Assembly: GCF_024124765.2 (NCBI RefSeq)
Contig: NZ_JAMXSR020000002.1
Span: 3,864,001-3,928,000, forward strand
DNA from: Sphingomonas sp. H160509
Lineage (GTDB): Bacteria; Pseudomonadota; Alphaproteobacteria; Sphingomonadales; Sphingomonadaceae
DNA length: 64,000 nucleotides
Direction: 5' to 3'
The notes beneath the pieces are model-generated. The model was not told the DNA's origin. It saw only the letters and a list, made by a program, of their open reading frames with translations, and did not search any database. Made by a program: the position numbers and the translations under genes. The first letter of the stretch is position 1. Each line of letters starts with the position of its first letter. Positions 59,540 through 64,000 of this stretch are shown here, in pieces.

Positions 59540-60403
59540 CGTCCTCGACGGTCAGCGTGCTGACGCTGGTACGCGGGCGCCGCGCGCATCTGGTGAACCT
59601 GATCGCCGGCCTCAACGCTTCGACGCGCAAGCCTGACGAACTGGTGATCGCGTACATGCAGGACGCGCCGCATACCGATCTCCCGCCGACCGACTTTCCG
59701 TTGCGCGCGGTGTTCGTCGAGGGCGACGCGATGCCGCTGGCGGCGGCGCGCAACCGTGCGGCGGCGGCTGCGCGTGGGGATCAGCTGATCTTCCTGGATG
59801 TAGATTGCGTCCCTGCGCCGACGTTGGTCGGGCGCTACGCGGCTACGGCGATCGAGCCAGGCGGTATTCGGTTGGGCGAGGTGCTGTATCTCCCTGCCGG
59901 CGCGCTGGACGCCGGGCTGGACTGGGACAAGCTCGACCGGGTCGGCCTGCGTCACCCGGCCAAGCCATCGATCGCGCCCGATGAAATACGGCCGACGCCG
60001 AGCCATGGCGAGCTCTGGGGCCTGTCGTTCGCGATCTCTGCGGCGGACTGGGCGCGGGCAGGGGGGGATGGACGAGCGCTATGTCGGCTATGGCGGGGAG
60101 GAAACCGACTTCGCCGCGCGACTCGAGCGCGCCGTGGTGCCGATGTGGTGGGTCGGCGGCGCGCGGGCGTATCACCAGCATCATGTCGTCCACACGCCTG
60201 CGTACCAGCATTTCGACGCGATCATCCGCAATGCGCGGTTGTTTCGCGGCACCTGGGGGCGGTGGTGCATGGACTATTGGCTGGGGCATTTCGCCGAGCG
60301 CGGGCTGATCGCCTGGGATGCGGATACGATTACGGTGTTGCGGGGGCCGACCGCAGAAGAGGTGGCCGCGTCGAAAATGCCGCCGGAGGTTTTGTTTAGC
60401 TGA
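59536..60403 (+). CDS. GT2-family glycosyltransferase, one frameshift
   Basis: Starts in the GTGA of the preceding stop. TSSTVSVLTLVRGRRAHLVN and DQLIFLDVDCVPAPTLVGRY (DxD) are GT2; the C-terminal part MDERYVGYGGEETDFAARLE is the conserved acceptor-side motif (E/D near the end). Seven G at 60061-60067 shift the frame; six restore WARAGGMDERYVGYGGEE and a 288-residue protein. Coupling to the sucrose gene suggests both act on one glycoconjugate, which is inference. No membrane anchor. Confidence 0.83.
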
Positions 60404-60420
60404 GATGCTGCGCAACGTGT

Positions 60421-60449
60421 CGATCCTCCCCTGGCGGGGGAGGATCGAC
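60421..60449. repeat. Palindrome between convergent glycosyltransferase genes
   Basis: TCGATCCTCCCC and GGGGAGGATCGA flank TGGC with one extra G. Likely a bidirectional hairpin terminator, and related to family E. Confidence 0.65.
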
Positions 60450-60456
60450 TAGCGCT

Positions 60457-61564
60457 CTATTTCGAAGCGGGCGCCCAAAGCGAGACCGCCAGTCCTTCCA
60501 GATAGTCCGCGGCGACCTTGGCTGCATCCGCGTCGTACAGGTCCGCGAGCGCGGCAGAATCGAGCGCTTTCGCGGCGTCGAGTATCCCCCGCCACGGTGC
60601 CAGCGCCCCCGGCCATGATGGCAGCGCGACCGCGGCGCCTAGCTCTGCGAGCTGTTCCGCCTTGCGAGTCTGTTCGCCGAAATACCGCCATTCCGGCGCG
60701 CAGACATAAGGCCGGCCCACTCGTGCGATCTCGTGCACCGTGTTGTCGCCGGCCGATGCGATGACGACGTCGGCGGCGGCGATGTGGTCGGTGACGCCGG
60801 GGACCCAGCCGAGCTCGACCAGATTGCCGAAATCGGTCTCATGCCCCTCGCGGTGGACCGGCCCGAGCCACCAGCCACAGCGCATCCGGCACCGCGCGCG
60901 CCGCCATCGTCAGCGGCGCGTAGGGCGTGCCAGCACCGCCACCGCCGGTGAGGACAACGACGATTTCCTTGGTCGGATCGAGGCCGAGTTTCGCGCGCGC
61001 TTCAGCCTTGGTCGGGACGGTGTCGACGGTCGTGCACAGGCCGCCAGCGTAGCACGTGTTGGCGCGTACCCAGTCGGGCGTCTCCGCCTGTTCGAGTGCC
61101 TCGCCGAACGGTGCAAGCAGGCCGACGCTTGCCTGGTAGGCGCCCAGATGACCCGGATCGAGCCGGTCGCCGTGCATCCGGATGCTGATCGCGGGCACGC
61201 TCGCGATCCGGGCCAGCAGCGCGATCTCGGCAGAGACGTCGACCACGAACAGTGCCGGATCGGCGTCGTCGAGATGGTCGATGATCGTCCGCATGGTCGC
61301 GCGGGTCTTCGCGACGCCGAGCGGGACGCAGTGCATCACCTCGGGCGTCGCCTGCGCGAACAGGCCTGGCGTCGGCACCGGCGCGCCGATCATGTCGGGC
61401 AGCGCGGCAATCGTGATCGGCCGCTCGAAGCCGTCGAACAGCGACGGCTTGGCAGTCAGGATCGTCACCGCGCGCTCGGCAGGCAACTCGCGGATGATCG
61501 CCATCGCCCGGTTGGCGTGGCCGCGACCCTGGTGATGGATGAAGAACGTGATCGGCTTGGTCAT
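60457..61564 (-). CDS. MurG-like (GT28-type) glycosyltransferase, one frameshift
   Basis: A GT-B-fold protein: ITFFIHHQGRGHANRAMAII is the first-domain glycine-rich loop, VVVLTGGGGAGTPYAPLTMA starts the second domain, and VVIASAGDNTVHEIARVGRP is the donor-binding G/E motif. CC at 60868-60869 breaks the frame; one C restores ALWLVLGPVHREGHETDFGN and a 368-residue protein. It may transfer sugar to a lipid or teichoic-like acceptor, but the substrate is unknown. Its ATG overlaps the following P-loop gene's stop. Confidence 0.82.
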
Positions 61565-62388
61565 GCCGAACGTTGTACCGATCCGGTCTCCGAAGGCGAC
61601 TGATATCGATCAGCATAGTTCGCGCTCAGTCCGAACGCCGCCTCGACCTCGGGATCAAGCCACGCGGTGATGTGTTCGGCATCAGCAGGCGCGAGTTCGG
61701 GATAAGCCGTCGGAACATAGGGCGCATAGCCTTGCCCCTTGTAGCTGGTGATCGGCACATATTCTTCGCGCCGCGGGATCCCGGTCGCCTCGGACAACGC
61801 CTCGACGAACGCCGACGGTGCTCGCGCGAACGCATCATAGCCGAGCAACGCGACGTTGTGCGTCCGGTTGGTCAACGACGCCCAGTGGCGCAGCTTCGCG
61901 GTGCGCTTGGCGATGCAATTGGCGAAGCGTTCGCCGGTTTCCGGATCGCGCTCGTGCAGCATCTCGTCGCCCTGCATCGGGTGCCCCGGCTCGATAGGGC
62001 CGAAATGATCGTCCCAATAACTGTGCCACTGGCTGCGAATGAACACGTCGAACGGCTCCGCCTTCAGGTCCGGATGCGCGTGCCAGGGCTGGCGGTGAAG
62101 GCTGCGGGTCCAGTCGAACGCATCGCGCGCGACGACCAGCACCAGCGTATCCTTCACGAACAACGTCTGCGGCGGCACGAACCAGTGCTTGAAGCCGAAT
62201 TCCTCGGTAATCGTCACACTCGGCATGTTCGCCTCGATCGCGCGCGTGACGAGGTTGGTCCCGCTGCATCGCTGGCCGTAAACCTGGACTCGCGTGATCG
62301 GCACGTCGCCGCGTTTCAGTATCCGCAGGCCCTCCAAAGGCTGGAGCCAGTTCAAGGGTTTAACGTGCGGTTTGGCGAGTGTCGACAT
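61561..62388 (-). CDS. Sulfotransferase-like P-loop protein
   Basis: 275 residues. YGQRCSGTNLVTRAIEANMP is a GxxxSGTN-type phosphate loop as in sulfotransferases; the rest is helical with HFGPIEPGHPMQGDEMLHER. No membrane segment. It overlaps the GT28-like gene by four bases (ATGA), so it belongs to the same operon. It may sulfate the glycan made here; only the P-loop and the context support this. The frame is intact. Confidence 0.7.
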   Translation of the reverse strand: MSTLAKPHVKPLNWLQPLEGLRILKRGDVPITRVQVYGQRCSGTNLVTRAIEANMPSVTITEEFGFKHWFVPPQTLFVKDTLVLVVARDAFDWTRSLHRQPWHAHPDLKAEPFDVFIRSQWHSYWDDHFGPIEPGHPMQGDEMLHERDPETGERFANCIAKRTAKLRHWASLTNRTHNVALLGYDAFARAPSAFVEALSEATGIPRREEYVPITSYKGQGYAPYVPTAYPELAPADAEHITAWLDPEVEAAFGLSANYADRYQSPSETGSVQRSA

Positions 62389-62424
62389 GGAGAATGCCGC
62401 TAGCGCCGACTGGTGTCCGGTACA

Positions 62425-62453
62425 ACCATCGTGCCGGGAAACACGTCGATGGT
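62425..62453. repeat. Imperfect inverted repeat in the intergenic region
   Basis: ACCATCG and CGATGGT are separated by 15 bases. The 248-bp gap (62389-62636) between divergent genes holds no convincing gene beyond short unsupported frames. Confidence 0.35.
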
Positions 62454-62636
62454 GGTGGTATTTAAAGAACGGAGATCATCCGGACGGTCCGCGGCAACGG
62501 CTGTATTTTCATGTCTACGGTCGTGGCGAAATAGCGTTCGGTCACGGCTACACGTCGATCCGATTGCTGCACTGGCGTGCACGCGGTACGTTCTTCGGAT
62601 GCAGACACAGCCGACCAGCCAGGCGCGGATCGCCGC

Positions 62637-63479
62637 GTGACTCGTATCGACGCGCACCAGCATTTCTGGACCTATTCGCCGTCTACGTTCGACTGGATCG
62701 TTCCCGACAGCGTGCTCGCACAGGACTTTTCGCCTGCCGATCTGATGCCATTGCTGGACGGCGCTGCGATCGATGGTTGTATCGCGGTGCAGGCGCGGCA
62801 GACCGAGGCCGAGACCGACTGGCTGCTGGAGCTCGCGGTTGCGCATCCGCGGATCATGGGCGTGGTCGGCTGGATCGATCTGCGGGCCGACAACATTGTG
62901 GAGCGGCTGGAGACGCGGTCGGGATCGCCAAAGCTGGCTGGGTTTCGGCATATCGTCCAGGACGAGCCGGACGACGATTTCCTGCTGATGCCCGACTTCG
63001 TGCGCGGGGTCCGGGCGACGGTCGAGCGCGGTTTCAGTTACGACATTCTCGTCAAACCCCGTCAGGCGATCCATGTTCGTCGCTTCTACGATCTGGTCGC
63101 GGCGGGGCGTTCGACGGCGCCGCGGCTGATCCTCGATCATGGTGCGAAGCCCGACATCGCGCACGGTGGCTGGCAGCCTTGGGCGGACGCGATCGCCGAC
63201 ATGGCGCAGGTGCCGTCGCTCTATTGCAAGATATCCGGGCTGGTCACGGAGGCGGATCACGCGACGTGGACGGCGGACCAGATCGCCCGGTATCTCGATC
63301 ACCTGCTTGCGTGCTTCGGTCCCGATCGTTTGATCTTCGGCTCCGACTGGCCGGTCTGCCGCCTTGCCGCCGAGTATCGCCAGGTCGTCGACCTGATCGA
63401 CGGGTTCGTCACGCGCGCTTGCCCGGAGGCGCAGGACGCGATCTTCGGCGGCAATGCTCGGGCGGCGTATGGGGTCTAG
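62637..63479 (+). CDS. Amidohydrolase-2 family, L-fuconolactonase candidate
   Basis: 280 residues from a GTG at 62637. RIDAHQHFWTYSPSTFDWIV gives the HxH metal motif, PRLILDHGAKPDIAHGGW a later His, and DRLIFGSDWPVCRLAAEYRQ the catalytic Asp. The family opens sugar lactones, and L-fuconolactone or L-rhamnono-lactone hydrolases of this type complete the route found at 42-50 kb, which lacks its own lactonase. The GTG overlaps the TGA of a 13-codon frame MQTQPTSQARIAA that may be only chance. Frame intact. Confidence 0.88.
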   Translation: MTRIDAHQHFWTYSPSTFDWIVPDSVLAQDFSPADLMPLLDGAAIDGCIAVQARQTEAETDWLLELAVAHPRIMGVVGWIDLRADNIVERLETRSGSPKLAGFRHIVQDEPDDDFLLMPDFVRGVRATVERGFSYDILVKPRQAIHVRRFYDLVAAGRSTAPRLILDHGAKPDIAHGGWQPWADAIADMAQVPSLYCKISGLVTEADHATWTADQIARYLDHLLACFGPDRLIFGSDWPVCRLAAEYRQVVDLIDGFVTRACPEAQDAIFGGNARAAYGV

Positions 63480-64000
63480 AGGTTCACACCCGACCAGTCG
63501 CCGCGGCTGATCCGTTCCGCCGCATCGGCGACCGCGGACCGGGCGGCTGCGTCGTCGCGGAGTTCGGGGGAAGCCCAGTCCGGCATCGATCAGGCGCGCG
63601 ACGACGTCGGCCGGCGTTCCATCGCGTGCCGCGTCCGCCAGGCGATCGCCGGCTGGATCGACGATCGGAATATTGTCGCGGGCACGTTGCATCAGGAACG
63701 TTACCCATGCGCCGAGCGCCGTGACGACGCCAGCAGGCATGCGACCCGCGCGGCGGTTGGCGACGAGCGTATCGCCTAAACGGTAGGGCAGCTTCTGCGA
63801 ACCGTCCTGCGCGATCTGGTCGAGCCGGTGGACGATGACCGGGTTGCGAAACCGCTGGAGCACGGCGGCGCGGTAGGCATCCAGGTCGAGGCCGGGGGTG
63901 TGGGCTAGCATCGGTATGATGTCGTCGCGGATCATCGCGTCGACGAACCCGGCGAGCGCCGCATCGTTCATAGCGTCCGCCACGCTCGCCGCGCCGCGTA
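63476..64000 (-). CDS. Mannitol-dehydrogenase-family (fructuronate reductase-like), N-terminus off window, one frameshift
   Basis: C-terminal part of a long-chain polyol/uronate dehydrogenase. FRNPVIVHRLDQIAQDGSQK and KLPYRLGDTLVANRRAGRMP match the substrate-side Asn-x3-His and Lys region of UxuB/MtlK proteins. Five G at 63566-63570 break the frame; four restore LGFPELRDDAAARSAVADAA and the end DWSGVNL. The start lies beyond the right edge. Mannitol, fructuronate or tagaturonate are possible substrates. Confidence 0.85.

Noticed and set aside
62599..62640. 13-codon frame MQTQPTSQARIAA ending in the GTGA of the amidohydrolase start
   Set aside because: Too short to judge, with no convincing ribosome-binding site; it may be a chance overlap.

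Overview
The window is a chromosomal stretch of a high-GC alphaproteobacterium, most likely Sphingomonas or a close relative. The evidence is gene content: an UrcA-family protein, CsbD and entericidin-like stress proteins, a ribosomal protein S9 with a long N-terminal extension, Cox15, a UbiK-like factor, large TonB receptors, and many GC-rich inverted-repeat elements between genes. I see no prophage, insertion sequence, CRISPR array, rRNA or plasmid function. Two tRNAs are present (Gln-TTG, Gly-CCC).

Layout. 1-18.5 kb is mostly housekeeping: an SDR and yaaA, a secreted TPR protein, an Lrp regulator, an atypical histidine kinase coupled to a polysaccharide deacetylase, rplM-rpsI, heme A synthase, merC-zur, dxs, tlyA, tspO, ubiK, ybjN-proC and a GH10 xylanase with a LacI-type palindrome upstream. 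18.7-25.4 kb carries a ClC channel, an L,D-transpeptidase, a metallo-beta-lactamase-fold hydrolase and an S9 peptidase. 25.6-33.0 kb is an accessory group: a TonB receptor, a P-loop/sulfotransferase-like protein, a small secreted two-cysteine protein and two convergent TPR-aspartyl/asparaginyl beta-hydroxylase-like proteins. 33.3-41.9 kb holds ilvE, a MarR regulator, the two tRNAs and a run of stress and osmotic genes (GAF-GGDEF, PAS-PAS-LuxR, entericidin, aquaporin, CsbD, small-conductance-channel-like protein). 42.2-49.8 kb encodes a non-phosphorylating L-fucose pathway: IclR regulator, L-lactate dehydrogenase, FucP, L-fucose dehydrogenase, L-fuconate dehydratase, diketo-deoxyfuconate hydrolase, ketodeoxyfuconate dehydrogenase and mutarotase. 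The lactonase candidate lies at 62.6 kb beside a mannitol-dehydrogenase-family gene. 49.8-55.1 kb has a UvrD/PcrA helicase, a GFA-family protein, UrcA and a Pit phosphate transporter. 55.2-62.4 kb is a glycosyltransferase island around a fused sucrose-phosphate synthase/phosphatase-like protein.

How genes work together. The fucose genes form a coherent route from L-fucose to pyruvate plus L-lactate; the adjacent LldD would convert that lactate to pyruvate. MerC-Zur, YbjN-ProC, YaaA-SDR and kinase-deacetylase are tightly packed or overlapping pairs.

A major caveat. Twenty-six genes, including essential rpsI and dxs, are interrupted by apparent single-base frameshifts. Every one of the 29 sites is repaired by removing one G/C, and the repaired lengths are all whole codons. 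I treat these as sequence or assembly errors, not pseudogenes, and give coordinates for the restored genes.
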